The notes beneath the pieces were generated by a model that saw nothing but the letters and a program-made list of their open reading frames with translations, had not been told where the DNA came from and did no database searches. Shown piece by piece: positions 45,685 through 53,656 of a stretch of DNA of 64,000 nt. The position numbers were made by a program, and so were the translations under genes. This stretch comes from Streptomyces ruber (GTDB lineage Bacteria; Actinomycetota; Actinomycetes; Streptomycetales; Streptomycetaceae): contig NZ_BMQK01000001.1 in NCBI RefSeq assembly GCF_014648075.1, positions 744,001 through 808,000 on the forward strand, read 5' to 3'. Position 1 is the first letter of the stretch. Each line of letters opens with the position of its first letter.

Positions 45685-45939
45685 GCGGCGCGTGACTCCG
45701 TCACCGGGCGACCGACCCGGCTGACATCCCCACCCGCGTCTCCTCCCGCAGCCGTCCGCTGTCGCGGCGGCCGGCTCCCGGGCGTGCGCCGCGCGCTGCC
45801 CTGTGCCTTCGCGTGCCGCCAGGTGCCTTCACGCGCTCTCCGCGCGTAAGGGCTGGGCATGCGGGCGGCTGCCGCGCTCCCCTTCCTTCCCTTCTTCCTT
45901 CCTCCGACCACCCCTGTTCCATCTCGGCAAGGCGCTCCT

Positions 45940-46545
45940 GTGTTCGACCTGGCAGTTTTCGGTTCCCTCTTCCTCACCCTGTTCGTCATCATGGATCCGC
46001 CCGGGATCACCCCGATCTTCCTCGCGCTCACCGCGGGACGGCCGGCCAAGGTGCAGAAGCGGATGGCGTTCCAGGCCGTCTGCGTGGCCGGCGGAGTGAT
46101 CGTGCTCTTCGGGCTGCTCGGCCACCAGATCCTCGACTACCTGCATGTCTCGGTGCCCGCGCTGATGATCGCGGGCGGGCTGCTGCTCCTGCTGATCGCG
46201 CTGGACCTGCTGACCGGCAAGACCGACGAACCCAAGCAGACGAAGGACGTGAACGTCGCTCTCGTTCCCCTCGGTATGCCGCTGCTCGCCGGACCGGGTG
46301 CCATCGTGTCGGTGATCCTCGCGGTCCAGAAGGCGGACAGCGTGACGACGCAGGTGTCCGTGTGGGCCGCGATCCTCGCCATCCACGTGGTGCTGTGGCT
46401 CACCATGCGCTACTCGCTGCTGATCATCCGCGTCATCAAGGACGGCGGCGTGGTGCTGGTGACGCGGCTCGCGGGCATGATGCTCTCCGCGATCGCCGTG
46501 CAGCAGATCATCAACGGGGTGCTGCAGGTGATCGAGGGAGCCTGA
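45940..46545 (+). CDS. MarC family integral membrane protein
   Basis: 201 residues with six predicted helices. The family pattern appears as MDPPGITPIFLALT, LLLIALDLLTGKTDEP, GMPLLAGPGAIVSVIL and the end AVQQIINGVLQVIEGA. MarC-like proteins were once linked to antibiotic resistance, but that has not held up, and the true function is unknown. GTG 45940 has AAGGCG eight bases before. The frame is open 27 codons upstream but without a ribosome site. A pyrimidine-rich tract (45885-45910) lies upstream. Confidence 0.92.
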   Translation: MFDLAVFGSLFLTLFVIMDPPGITPIFLALTAGRPAKVQKRMAFQAVCVAGGVIVLFGLLGHQILDYLHVSVPALMIAGGLLLLLIALDLLTGKTDEPKQTKDVNVALVPLGMPLLAGPGAIVSVILAVQKADSVTTQVSVWAAILAIHVVLWLTMRYSLLIIRVIKDGGVVLVTRLAGMMLSAIAVQQIINGVLQVIEGA

Positions 46546-46589
46546 GCGGCGGGCGGACGCGCGGTCCGACACGCGGTCCGACACGCACG

Positions 46590-46634
46590 GAGCCCCGTGC
46601 GGCGCCGGTGTCTGTCCGGTGTCGCACGGGGCTC
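46590..46634. terminator. Terminator between marC-like and the 50-aa gene
   Basis: Perfect 12-bp stem (46590-46601 with 46623-46634) around a 21-nt loop with its own CCGG pairs, between two convergent genes. Confidence 0.8.
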
Positions 46635-46656
46635 TGCGGAGCGCCTTGGTGTGGTG

Positions 46657-46809
46657 TTACGAGGCGTTCGAACTCGCGGGACGGATCCACAGGCGCTGTC
46701 CGATGGCGGCGGCCTGCTGGACGATCTGGTTGACGGAGGCGGCGTCCACGACGGTGGTGTCCACGGGCGTGCCGTCGACGTCGTCGAGTCGCATGATTTC
46801 GAAGCGCAT
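46657..46809 (-). CDS. 50-aa conserved protein behind a SigR-type promoter
   Basis: Protein starting MRFEIMRLDDVDGTPVDTT, with VDAASVNQIVQQAAAIGQRL and RIRPASSNAS-like end (WIRPASSNAS). It has no cysteine and no membrane helix. GGGAGAGG lies close to the ATG at 46809, and the stop is TAA. Codon usage is normal and the gene is conserved in Streptomyces to my memory. A perfect GGAAT-N18-GTT promoter lies 90 bp upstream, so it is probably induced by thiol-oxidative stress. The function is unknown. Confidence 0.85.
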   Translation of the reverse strand: MRFEIMRLDDVDGTPVDTTVVDAASVNQIVQQAAAIGQRLWIRPASSNAS

Positions 46810-46898
46810 GGCCTCTCCCTTCGTCTGGTCATCCTCCTCATGAGGACTACTGGAGCGGGTGTGCACGGAACGCCGTGTTCCGCGTTCCCGCAGAAGTC

Positions 46899-46924
46899 AA
46901 CGGGGTGAGTGTTACGAACATTCC
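46899..46924 (-). promoter_or_regulatory. SigR-type promoter for the 50-aa gene
   Basis: On the minus strand GGAAT (46924-46920) is followed after exactly 18 bp by GTT (46901-46899), the SigR consensus of Streptomyces. The start point would be near 46892, giving a leader of about 83 nt. Confidence 0.7.
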
Positions 46925-47031
46925 CTACGCTAAGGAAAATTTTCGAGACGCTAAATACTTGCGAGTAAGAGGAGTCGGGCGAGCGGACCCGGGCGAGCAG
47001 GCCCGGGCAGGCTGGGACCTGAAGGGAGCGG

Positions 47032-47061
47032 TTGTGTCCGGAGCGTGATCATCGAGACAAT
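47032..47061 (+). promoter_or_regulatory. Candidate promoter for a leaderless NYN gene
   Basis: TTGTGT (47032-47037), an 18-bp spacer and GACAAT (47056-47061). The ATG at 47070 is nine bases after the -10, where transcription would be expected to begin. No Shine-Dalgarno is present before the ATG. Confidence 0.5.
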
Positions 47062-47069
47062 GGCTCCAT

Positions 47070-47966
47070 ATGAACGACGACCTCACGGCGCTGGGCGCCC
47101 GCATCGACCGTACGAACGAGCTGTTGCAGCGCGTGCTCGCCGAGGTGTCGAAGACGCCCTCGACCCATGCGATCTTCGTCGATGCCGGGTACCTGTACGC
47201 GGCCGCGGGACGGCTCGTCGCCGGCACGGAGGACCGGCGGTCCTTCGACCTGGACGCCGAAGGTCTCATCGACGCCCTCATCGACCGGGCGCGCACGGTC
47301 TTCGCGGACAGCCGGCTGCTGCGCGTGTACTGGTACGACGGGGCGCGGCGCCGCATCCACACGGCGGAGCAGCAGTCGATCGCCGAACTGCCCGACGTGA
47401 AGGTCCGGCTCGGCAACCTCAACGCGAACAACCAGCAGAAGGGCGTCGACTCCCTGATCCGCAGCGACCTGGAGTCACTGGCCCGCCACCGGGCGATCAG
47501 CGACGCGGCGCTCCTCGGCGGTGACGAGGACCTGGTGTCGGCGGTCGAGGCGGCGCAGGGATACGGGGCGCGCGTGCACCTGTGGGGCATCGAGGCACCC
47601 GAAGGGCGCAACCAGGCCGAGCCGCTGCTGTGGGAGGTCGACAGCCAGCGCACGCTGGACCTCGACTTCTTCAAACCCTTCGTCGCGCGGCGGACCGCAC
47701 CCTCGTACGACGCCGCGGCCGTCGCCCGGCCCACGCGCGAGGACGTCCGGTTCGTGGGGGCGCAGATCGCGGCCAAGTGGCTGGCGGCGCGGGGACGCGA
47801 GGCGATGGCGGAGCTGCTGCACGGACACCCGTACCTGCCCGGGTCCGTGGACCAGGATCTGCTGGTCGAGGCGGAGGGGCTGCTGCAGTACTCGCTGCGG
47901 GGGCAGGCGGATCTGCGGCGGTCGTTGCGGGACGGGTTCTGGGAGCACCTCCAGGCGCAGTACTAG
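47070..47966 (+). CDS. NYN-domain putative ribonuclease
   Basis: 298 residues. PIN-like NYN nuclease domain: the first acidic motif is FVDAGYLYAAA, then YWYDGARRR and GGDEDLVSAVEAAQGYGARV, where the aspartates would bind metal. The C-terminal part (RPTREDVRFVGAQIAAKWLA, SVDQDLLVEAEGLLQYSLRG) is helical, possibly an RNA-binding domain. NYN proteins cleave RNA or are toxins in some systems; no antitoxin-like partner is adjacent. It appears leaderless. Confidence 0.9.
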   Translation: MNDDLTALGARIDRTNELLQRVLAEVSKTPSTHAIFVDAGYLYAAAGRLVAGTEDRRSFDLDAEGLIDALIDRARTVFADSRLLRVYWYDGARRRIHTAEQQSIAELPDVKVRLGNLNANNQQKGVDSLIRSDLESLARHRAISDAALLGGDEDLVSAVEAAQGYGARVHLWGIEAPEGRNQAEPLLWEVDSQRTLDLDFFKPFVARRTAPSYDAAAVARPTREDVRFVGAQIAAKWLAARGREAMAELLHGHPYLPGSVDQDLLVEAEGLLQYSLRGQADLRRSLRDGFWEHLQAQY

Positions 47967-48001
47967 GGGGACTAGGGGGGAGTTGGGGGCCAGGGGGACC
48001 A

Positions 48002-48037
48002 AAGGAACTGAAGGAACCGAAGGAACCGAAGGAACTA
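48002..48037. repeat. Four 9-bp units next to the hydrolase gene
   Basis: AAGGAACTG, AAGGAACCG, AAGGAACCG, AAGGAACTA in tandem. The last unit ends in the stop codon of the minus-strand hydrolase (48035). Upstream the sequence is G-rich (TAGGGGGGACTAGGGGGG). Confidence 0.85.
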
Positions 48038-48922
48038 GTAGGGGGCGCCGTCCCAGAAGCCGACGAGGGCGCGTGCCGTCGCCTCCGGCCGGTCCGTGTT
48101 GGGCGAGTGCTCGGCGCCCTCGACGACGGTGCGGTGGGCACGGAGGCGTAGCGCCATGTCGTCGAGGAGGGGCACCGGCCAGGTGTCGTCGCGTTCGCCG
48201 GAGAGCACGTGGACGGGGATGCGGAGAGCGGCCAGTTCGGCGACCCGGTCGGGTTCCGTGCAGAGCCGGCGGCCGGTGGCGATCAGCTGGGCCGGGCTGC
48301 CCGCGAGCCAGCGGCGGCGCAGCGCGGCGTTCTCCTCCGCATCGCCGTCGGGGGTGCCCGCGTCGGTCTCCTCGGGCGGCTGCACGGGGGACTCCATGGC
48401 CTGGATGGCCTCCCACACCGCGGCCATGTCCAGCACGGCGAGCGCGTCGCGGAGCAGCTTCACGCGCTGCTGCTGGGAGGCGGAGATCCGCGCCGGCCCC
48501 GAGGACATCAGCGTGAGCGAGGCGAACGGCGCCGGGTCGAGGAGCACCGCGGCACGGGCGATCTGCCCGCCGAGGGAGTGGCCGACGAGATGCAGCGGAG
48601 TGCCGGCGCCGACCGCCCGCGCCTGGGCGAGCACGTCCTGGGCCAGTTCGTACTGGTCGTAGGCGGACTCGTCGTCCCTGGGGCCGGGCGTCTCGTACTG
48701 GCCGCGGCCGTCGACGGCGACGGTGCGGTAGCCGGCGTCCGCCAGGGGCCGGTGCAGGGCGATGAAGTCCTCCTTGCTGCCGGTGTACCCCGGGAGCAGC
48801 AGAACGGTGCCCTTCTCGGCCGTGCCCGCCGCCATCTCGATCACGGCGAAGTCCCCGCGCGTGGTGCGCAGGCGGTGGGCCCGGGCGCCCGGAGGCGGGG
48901 TGAAGGTGGGAGGACGGCTCAT
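48035..48922 (-). CDS. Alpha/beta hydrolase
   Basis: 295 residues. The nucleophile elbow is LVGHSLGGQIAR. The oxyanion segment is LLLPGYTGSKED, and the acid and histidine lie in SGERDDTW and EGAEHSPNTDRP. No signal peptide. ATG 48922 begins MSRPPTFTPPPGARAH. The substrate is unknown. It sits alone between convergent and same-strand genes. A strong hairpin downstream of the helicase lies between them. Confidence 0.92.
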   Translation of the reverse strand: MSRPPTFTPPPGARAHRLRTTRGDFAVIEMAAGTAEKGTVLLLPGYTGSKEDFIALHRPLADAGYRTVAVDGRGQYETPGPRDDESAYDQYELAQDVLAQARAVGAGTPLHLVGHSLGGQIARAAVLLDPAPFASLTLMSSGPARISASQQQRVKLLRDALAVLDMAAVWEAIQAMESPVQPPEETDAGTPDGDAEENAALRRRWLAGSPAQLIATGRRLCTEPDRVAELAALRIPVHVLSGERDDTWPVPLLDDMALRLRAHRTVVEGAEHSPNTDRPEATARALVGFWDGAPY

Positions 48923-48992
48923 GACAGGAGGCTATCCGGGGCCGGCCGCGGGGCGTTCTCCCGGGGTCCGCCGCACACGCCGGTACGCCGAC

Positions 48993-49037
48993 GGCCCGGC
49001 CTCCTCGGTTCGCTTCGGCGGCCGAGGGGGCCGGGCC
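48993..49037 (-). terminator. Terminator of the DEAD-box helicase gene
   Basis: 16-bp stem (48993-49008 with 49022-49037) with one T/G mismatch (a G-U pair in RNA) and a 13-nt loop, 70 bp beyond the helicase stop on the minus strand. Confidence 0.75.
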
Positions 49038-49106
49038 ATCAGTGGCGCGGTGGCGCGGTGAACGCGATGGCGGGGTGACGGACGGCGTGCGCGTCCTGTG
49101 CGTCCG

Positions 49107-51353
49107 TCAGGCGTCCGCGGGCTCCGTGGCCGCGGTCTTGCGGGTGCGGCGGCGGGGCTTGGTCTCGGTCGCCTCGGTCGCCTGGGGTGCCTCGGTCGCC
49201 TGGGTGGGGACCGGGGTCTCGGTGGCGGTGGTCTCCTTGGCGGCCGCGGTCTTGCGGGTGCGGCGGCGCGGCTTGGCCTCCGCGGCCTCCGGTGCCTCCG
49301 ATGCCTCCTCGGTGGTGGCCGCGGCGGTCTTGGCCGTGGCCGCGGTCTTGCGGGTACGGCGGGGCTTGGCCCCCGCGGCCTCCGGTGCTTCCGATGCTTC
49401 CTCGGTGGTGGCCGCGGCGGTCTCGGCCGTGGCCGCGGTCTTGCGGGTACGGCGGGGCTTGGCCGGGGCCGCGTCCTCCGTCGCGCCGTCCGCCGGGGCG
49501 GCTGCCGTGGTGGCCGTCGCGGGCTCCGTGGCCGCGGTCTTGCGGGTGCGGCGGCGCGGCTTGGCGGGGGCTTCCGCCGTGGCCGTGGCTGTACTCGTGG
49601 CCGTGTCCGCGCTTGTGGGCAGGGTTCCGGTGGTCGCGTCCTCGGCCCTGGTGAGGGCGGTCTCCGTGGTCTCGGCAGTGGCAGCGGCCGGGGCCGGCTC
49701 CGCGCTCCTGCGAGTGCGGCGACGGCGCGGCTTGGGGGCTTCCTCCGTGGCCACCGCGGTCTCCGGGGTGCTCACGGCCACCGCCGCGGCCACGGCCTCG
49801 GTGGGCTGCGGGGCCTCCTGGACGGCCGGCCGCTCCGCCGTCGCTCCACCGCGGGTACGGCGGCGACGGCGCGGCTCGGTGGTCCCGGCCGGCTCGGGGG
49901 AGTCCACCGGCTTCTCGGCGCTCGGGGCCGTACCGGGGGCCGCGCCCTCGACCGGTGCGCCGGCGCGCGTGCGACGGCGACGGCGCGGAGTGCGCGCCGG
50001 ACGCTCCTCGCGCTCGCGACGGTCCTGCGCCGGGGCGGAGCCGGCACGTCCGCCGCGGGTCCGCGAGCCCGTCTCGCCCAGGTCCTCGACCTCCTCGGCC
50101 GCGAGCCCGGCGCGGGTGCGCTCGGAACGCGGCAGGACACCCTTCGTGCCCTCGGGGATGTCCAGGTCCGCGAACAGGTGCGGCGACGTGGAGTACGTCT
50201 CCGGCGGGTCGTTGAACGGGAGGTCCAACGCCTTGTTGATCAGCTGCCAGCGCGGGATGTCGTCCCAGTCGACCAGCGTGATCGCCGTACCGGTGTTGCC
50301 GGCGCGGCCCGTGCGGCCGATGCGGTGGAGGTAGGTCTTCTCCTCCTCCGGCGACTGGTAGTTGATCACGTGCGTGACGCCCTCGACGTCGATGCCGCGG
50401 GCGGCGACGTCGGTGCAGACCAGCACGTCGACCTTGCCGTTGCGGAACGCGCGCAGCGCCTGCTCGCGGGCGCCCTGGCCGAGGTCGCCGTGGACCGCGC
50501 CGGAGGCGAACCCGCGGCGCTGGAGCTGCTCGGCGATGTCCGCGGCCGTGCGCTTGGTACGGCAGAAGATCATCGCCAGACCCCGGCCCTCGGCCTGCAG
50601 GATGCGGGCGACCATCTCCGGCTTGTCCATGGAGTGCGCGCGGTAGACGTGCTGCGAGATGTTCGCGACCGTCGCGCCCTCGTCGTCCGGTGCCGTGGCC
50701 CGGATGTGCGTGGGCTGCGACATGTAACGGCGGGCCAGCCCGATCACCGCGCCCGGCATGGTGGCCGAGAAGAGCATGGTCTGGCGCTTGGCCGGAAGCA
50801 TGTTGATGATCTTCTCGACGTCGGGCAGGAAGCCCAGGTCGAGCATCTCGTCGGCCTCGTCGAGCACCAGGGCCCGCACGTGCTTCAGGTTCAGCTTCTT
50901 CTGGCCGGCCAGGTCGAGCAGACGGCCCGGGGTGCCGACGACCACGTCGACGCCCTTCTTCAGGGCCTCGACCTGAGGCTCGTACGCGCGACCGCCGTAG
51001 ATCGCGGCGACACGCACGTTACGCACCTTGCCCGCCGTCAGCAGATCGTTCGTGACCTGCGTGCAGAGCTCGCGCGTGGGGACGACGACGAGGGCCTGCG
51101 GAGCGTCGGTGAGGGATTCGGGCCGGGCGCGGCCGGCCTCGACGTCGGCGGGGACCGTCACGCGCTCGAGGAGCGGGAGGCCGAAGCCGAGCGTCTTGCC
51201 GGTGCCGGTCTTGGCCTGGCCGATGACGTCGGTGCCGGAGAGGGCGACCGGGAGCGTCATCTCCTGGATGGGGAAGGGGGTGGTGATGCCGACGGCTTCC
51301 AGGGCCTCGGCTGTCTCGGGAAGGATTCCGAGTTCACGAAACGTCGTAGTCAG
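49107..51353 (-). CDS. DEAD-box RNA helicase with long basic C-terminus (probable CTG start)
   Basis: 748 residues if translated from CTG 51353. The Q motif with FRELGILPETAEALEAVG and FPIQEMTLPVALSG lies upstream of the first ATG (51260), so a start there would truncate the protein. No ATG, GTG or TTG exists in frame upstream, whereas CTG 51353 has AGAGG seven bases before. Motifs: AKTGTGKT, PTRELCTQV, DEAD in LVLDEADEML, SAT and HRIGRTGRAG. The C-terminal 350 residues are low-complexity with repeated KPRRRTRKTAA blocks, likely RNA-binding. RhlE-like proteins act in cold shock and RNA turnover. The Mycobacterium homologue is Rv3211. Confidence 0.92.
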   Translation of the reverse strand: MTTTFRELGILPETAEALEAVGITTPFPIQEMTLPVALSGTDVIGQAKTGTGKTLGFGLPLLERVTVPADVEAGRARPESLTDAPQALVVVPTRELCTQVTNDLLTAGKVRNVRVAAIYGGRAYEPQVEALKKGVDVVVGTPGRLLDLAGQKKLNLKHVRALVLDEADEMLDLGFLPDVEKIINMLPAKRQTMLFSATMPGAVIGLARRYMSQPTHIRATAPDDEGATVANISQHVYRAHSMDKPEMVARILQAEGRGLAMIFCRTKRTAADIAEQLQRRGFASGAVHGDLGQGAREQALRAFRNGKVDVLVCTDVAARGIDVEGVTHVINYQSPEEEKTYLHRIGRTGRAGNTGTAITLVDWDDIPRWQLINKALDLPFNDPPETYSTSPHLFADLDIPEGTKGVLPRSERTRAGLAAEEVEDLGETGSRTRGGRAGSAPAQDRREREERPARTPRRRRRTRAGAPVEGAAPGTAPSAEKPVDSPEPAGTTEPRRRRRTRGGATAERPAVQEAPQPTEAVAAAVAVSTPETAVATEEAPKPRRRRTRRSAEPAPAAATAETTETALTRAEDATTGTLPTSADTATSTATATAEAPAKPRRRTRKTAATEPATATTAAAPADGATEDAAPAKPRRTRKTAATAETAAATTEEASEAPEAAGAKPRRTRKTAATAKTAAATTEEASEAPEAAEAKPRRRTRKTAAAKETTATETPVPTQATEAPQATEATETKPRRRTRKTAATEPADA
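49276..49461 (-). repeat. 93-bp tandem duplication in the helicase tail
   Basis: Two near-identical 93-bp units (49276-49368 and 49369-49461) encode two copies of a 31-residue block, roughly KPRRTRKTAATAxTAA followed by TTEEASEAPEAAxA. More degenerate copies of the KPRRRTRKTAA motif flank it. Confidence 0.9.
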
Positions 51354-51692
51354 GGTGCTGCCTCTTCTTGTGTGCGCGGTGCGAGGCGAGCGCGGGGGTC
51401 GTCTTTAACCGTGCCGGGGACGTCGGCCGCCTCACGGGCGGGCCGTGGGGCACGGGACCACTGCCGACGCTCTAGCGCTCGTACCGCTGAGGGTCCCTCC
51501 GATCGTCGTACGCACAGTGCCGTACGGTCAGGGAGGGCTGTCGGGTCGGAGCCGATCGGGCCACCGACCGGGCATCCTCATTCGTGCGGCCCGTCGAGTA
51601 CTCGGCGGGCGCATTACCACCATACCCCGGATTCGCGCACATGCGATGGCCGATTTGGTCACGTAGTGGTCGTCACACTGTTTGACCAGGAC
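51354..51692. other. Helicase 5' leader region
   Basis: About 340 bp between the divergent helicase and ferritin-like genes. A long leader on the minus strand is likely. TATGGT (minus, near 51624) could be a -10, but no spaced -35 was found. No gene with proper codon usage is present. Such leaders can carry autoregulation in DEAD-box genes, which is conjecture here. Confidence 0.45.
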
Positions 51693-51721
51693 CTTACGCC
51701 GTGCGGCAGGCGGGCTATTGT
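51693..51721 (+). promoter_or_regulatory. Candidate promoter for a leaderless ferritin-like gene
   Basis: CTTACG (51693-51698), a 17-bp spacer and TATTGT (51716-51721). The ATG at 51729 is where RNA should start. No Shine-Dalgarno is present. The -35 is a weak match. Confidence 0.45.
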
Positions 51722-51728
51722 GCGCTCC

Positions 51729-52475
51729 ATGACGACGTCTGACAAGCCTGACCACGCAGCCGAGACCTCCGCCGCGCCCACCGCCGTGGCCGCCCAGGAC
51801 TGGGAGCGGGCCGCCGCCGACCCGCAGTACCGTGCCGCGGTCGTGGATCTTCTCGGAGCGCTCGCGTACGGGGAACTGGCGGCGTTCGAGCGGCTCGCGG
51901 AGGACGCCAAGCTGGCGCCGACACTGGCGGACAAGGCGGAGCTGGCGAGCATGGCGTCGGCGGAGTTCCTCCACTTCGAGCGGTTGCGGAAGCGGCTCAC
52001 CGAGATCGGCGAGGAGCCGACGCGGGCCATGGAGCCGTTCGTCGCCGCGCTCGACGGGTTCCACCGCCAGACGGCTCCCTCGGACTGGCTGGAGGGGCTC
52101 GTCAAGGCGTACGTCGGCGACTCGATCGCCAGCGACTTCTACCGGGAGGTCGCGGCCCGCCTCGACGCGGACACGCGCGACCTCGTGCTCGCCGTGCTCG
52201 ACGACACGGGGCATGCGAGCTTCGCCGTCGAGAAGGTCCGCGCGGCCATCGACGCGGACCCGCGCGTGGGCGGCCGGCTCGCCCTGTGGGCGCGGCGGCT
52301 GATGGGCGAGGCACTGTCGCAGTCCCAGCGGGTCGTCGCCGAGCGCGACGCGCTGTCGACCATGCTCGTCGGCGGCGTCGCGGACGGGTTCGACCTGGCC
52401 GAGGTCGGCAGGATGTTCTCGCGCATCACGGAGGCGCACACGAAGCGGATGGCGGCGCTGGGACTGGCCGCCTGA
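51729..52475 (+). CDS. Ferritin-like fold protein (MiaE-like)
   Basis: 248 residues, mostly helical. Diiron-type Glu/His patterns appear: LGALAYGELAAFERLAED (Glu), ASAEFLHFERLRKR (ExxH), EVGRMFSRITEAHTKRM (ExxH). The order of E and ExxH resembles MiaE tRNA hydroxylases and other ferritin-like proteins, but the substrate cannot be told. The Mycobacterium neighbour, Rv3210c, probably corresponds. It appears leaderless. Confidence 0.88.
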   Translation: MTTSDKPDHAAETSAAPTAVAAQDWERAAADPQYRAAVVDLLGALAYGELAAFERLAEDAKLAPTLADKAELASMASAEFLHFERLRKRLTEIGEEPTRAMEPFVAALDGFHRQTAPSDWLEGLVKAYVGDSIASDFYREVAARLDADTRDLVLAVLDDTGHASFAVEKVRAAIDADPRVGGRLALWARRLMGEALSQSQRVVAERDALSTMLVGGVADGFDLAEVGRMFSRITEAHTKRMAALGLAA

Positions 52476-52691
52476 GAGCCGGCGCGGACTCGAACGGGCC
52501 GGGCCCGACGAGGCCCGTCCCGCAGTGCCGGCTGCTCGCTCCGCCGCGTGGCCGTACCTCTCACGGCAGTCGCCGTGCCCGGCGTTCCTCACGGGGCGCC
52601 GTCACGCTCCCGCGAGGAGCCGTCCTCCGGCGTGCGGGGCGGTGCGGGGCGCAGCGGTGGCCGGGCCGCCGTGTGGCGGTCCGGCGGCGTG

Positions 52692-52964
52692 TCACGCCGT
52701 CGCGGAGTGGCGCCGCAGTCTTTCCGAGGGCCGCAGCAGCAGCGACAGCGAGGCGGCCGAGACGGTCAGCGCGCCGCCGAGGACGACCAGCAGGTGCCCG
52801 GCTCCCAGCGCGGTGTGCGTGACGAACGCGCCGAACAGGGACCCCGCGACGCCGGTCGCCAGTACCAGGGTCCGCGACGGGAGGCGGTGCGGCAGCCGGT
52901 ACACGGCGGCCCACGCGAGAACGAGACCGACAACCAGGGAACCGAGCGCTTCCAAGAACATCAT
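52692..52964 (-). CDS. Small three-helix membrane protein
   Basis: 90 residues. Hydrophobic segments: FLEALGSLVVGLVLAWAAVY, LVLATGVAGSLFGAFVTHTA and LLVVLGGALTVSAASLSLLL, with a basic end (RPSERLRRHSATA). ATG 52964 has GGGAGGGAACC upstream; a second Met follows immediately. The function is unknown. Confidence 0.8.
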   Translation of the reverse strand: MMFLEALGSLVVGLVLAWAAVYRLPHRLPSRTLVLATGVAGSLFGAFVTHTALGAGHLLVVLGGALTVSAASLSLLLRPSERLRRHSATA

Positions 52965-53110
52965 GAGGGTTCCCTCCCGCACGGCCAGGGGCAAATCGGT
53001 CGTAGCCGGTCCTACCCTTCGCGAGCGTCGGCCAATCCTTCCCGCGGGCGGCATGTGCTCCATCTGCGCAGTTCAGGCCATGCGCGCGGGCTGGGCGCCG
53101 GCGCACGGGA

Positions 53111-53147
53111 AAGGGGGCCCGGCGGCGATACGCCGCCCGGCCCCCTT
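53111..53147. terminator. Terminator hairpin after the DUF3107 gene
   Basis: 17-bp stem (53111-53127 with 53131-53147), one mismatch, ATA loop, 24 bp downstream of the minus-strand DUF3107 stop. Confidence 0.75.
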
Positions 53148-53170
53148 CACCACTGGCTCGTGCCGTGCCC

Positions 53171-53398
53171 CTACAGCGCGCTGAATCCGACCTTGCGCAC
53201 GGAAGGCTCACCGATCTCCACGTACGCCAGACGGTCGGCGGGGACCAGGACCTTGCGGCCGTGGTCGTCCACGAGGCTCAGCAACTGCGACTTTCCGGAC
53301 AGTGCCTCGGAGACCGCGCGCTCGACCTCCTCAGCACTCTGACCGCTCTCCAGAACGATCTCGCGGGGCGCGTGCTGCACGCCGATCTTGACCTCCAC
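53171..53398 (-). CDS. DUF3107 family protein
   Basis: 75 residues, beginning with a GTG at 53398 (VEVKIGVQHAPREIVLESG). GGAGGGACATAGCC precedes it. The end reads VPADRLAYVEIGEPSVRKVGF. It is a compact alpha/beta protein without known function, conserved in actinobacteria next to the TetR gene (Rv3208A/Rv3208). Terminated by a strong hairpin. Confidence 0.93.
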   Translation of the reverse strand: MEVKIGVQHAPREIVLESGQSAEEVERAVSEALSGKSQLLSLVDDHGRKVLVPADRLAYVEIGEPSVRKVGFSAL

Positions 53399-53576
53399 GG
53401 CTATGTCCCTCCGACGGTCAGTGAAGTGCGCGGCCTGCCGCGCTGTACCCAGCACACATTAGCCCGGCTGAGGGGACGAACACGGTCCGGTCAAGAACGC
53501 CAGGAGCGAACATCCGACGGGGCGCGGTCCCGGCCGGCCCGTCGGCGCACCGTTCCCGGTCCGGCTGACCGGCTGT

Positions 53577-53656
53577 CGGTGCGGCCGGCCGGATCCCGGT
53601 GTGGCCGGTCGGAAGTCGGTGCGGCCGGTCGGATCTCAGTGCGGCTGGTCGGTCCC
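53577..53656. repeat. Four degenerate 20-bp tandem units at the TetR gene end
   Basis: Units of the form CGGTGCGGCCGGTCGGATCT at 53577-53596, 53597-53616, 53617-53636 and 53637-53656. The last unit contains the final codons and stop of the TetR gene; the others run downstream. Confidence 0.85.

Noticed and set aside
41774..47966. Toxin-antitoxin or defence island built on SUFU and NYN genes
   Set aside because: Neither gene has an adjacent small partner, and the surroundings are conserved core genes without mobile elements.
49098..51728. Very long plus-strand open frame running opposite the helicase gene
   Set aside because: It is the high-G+C antisense shadow of the helicase. The codon pattern and motifs belong to the minus-strand gene; only the ferritin-like end from 51729 is real.
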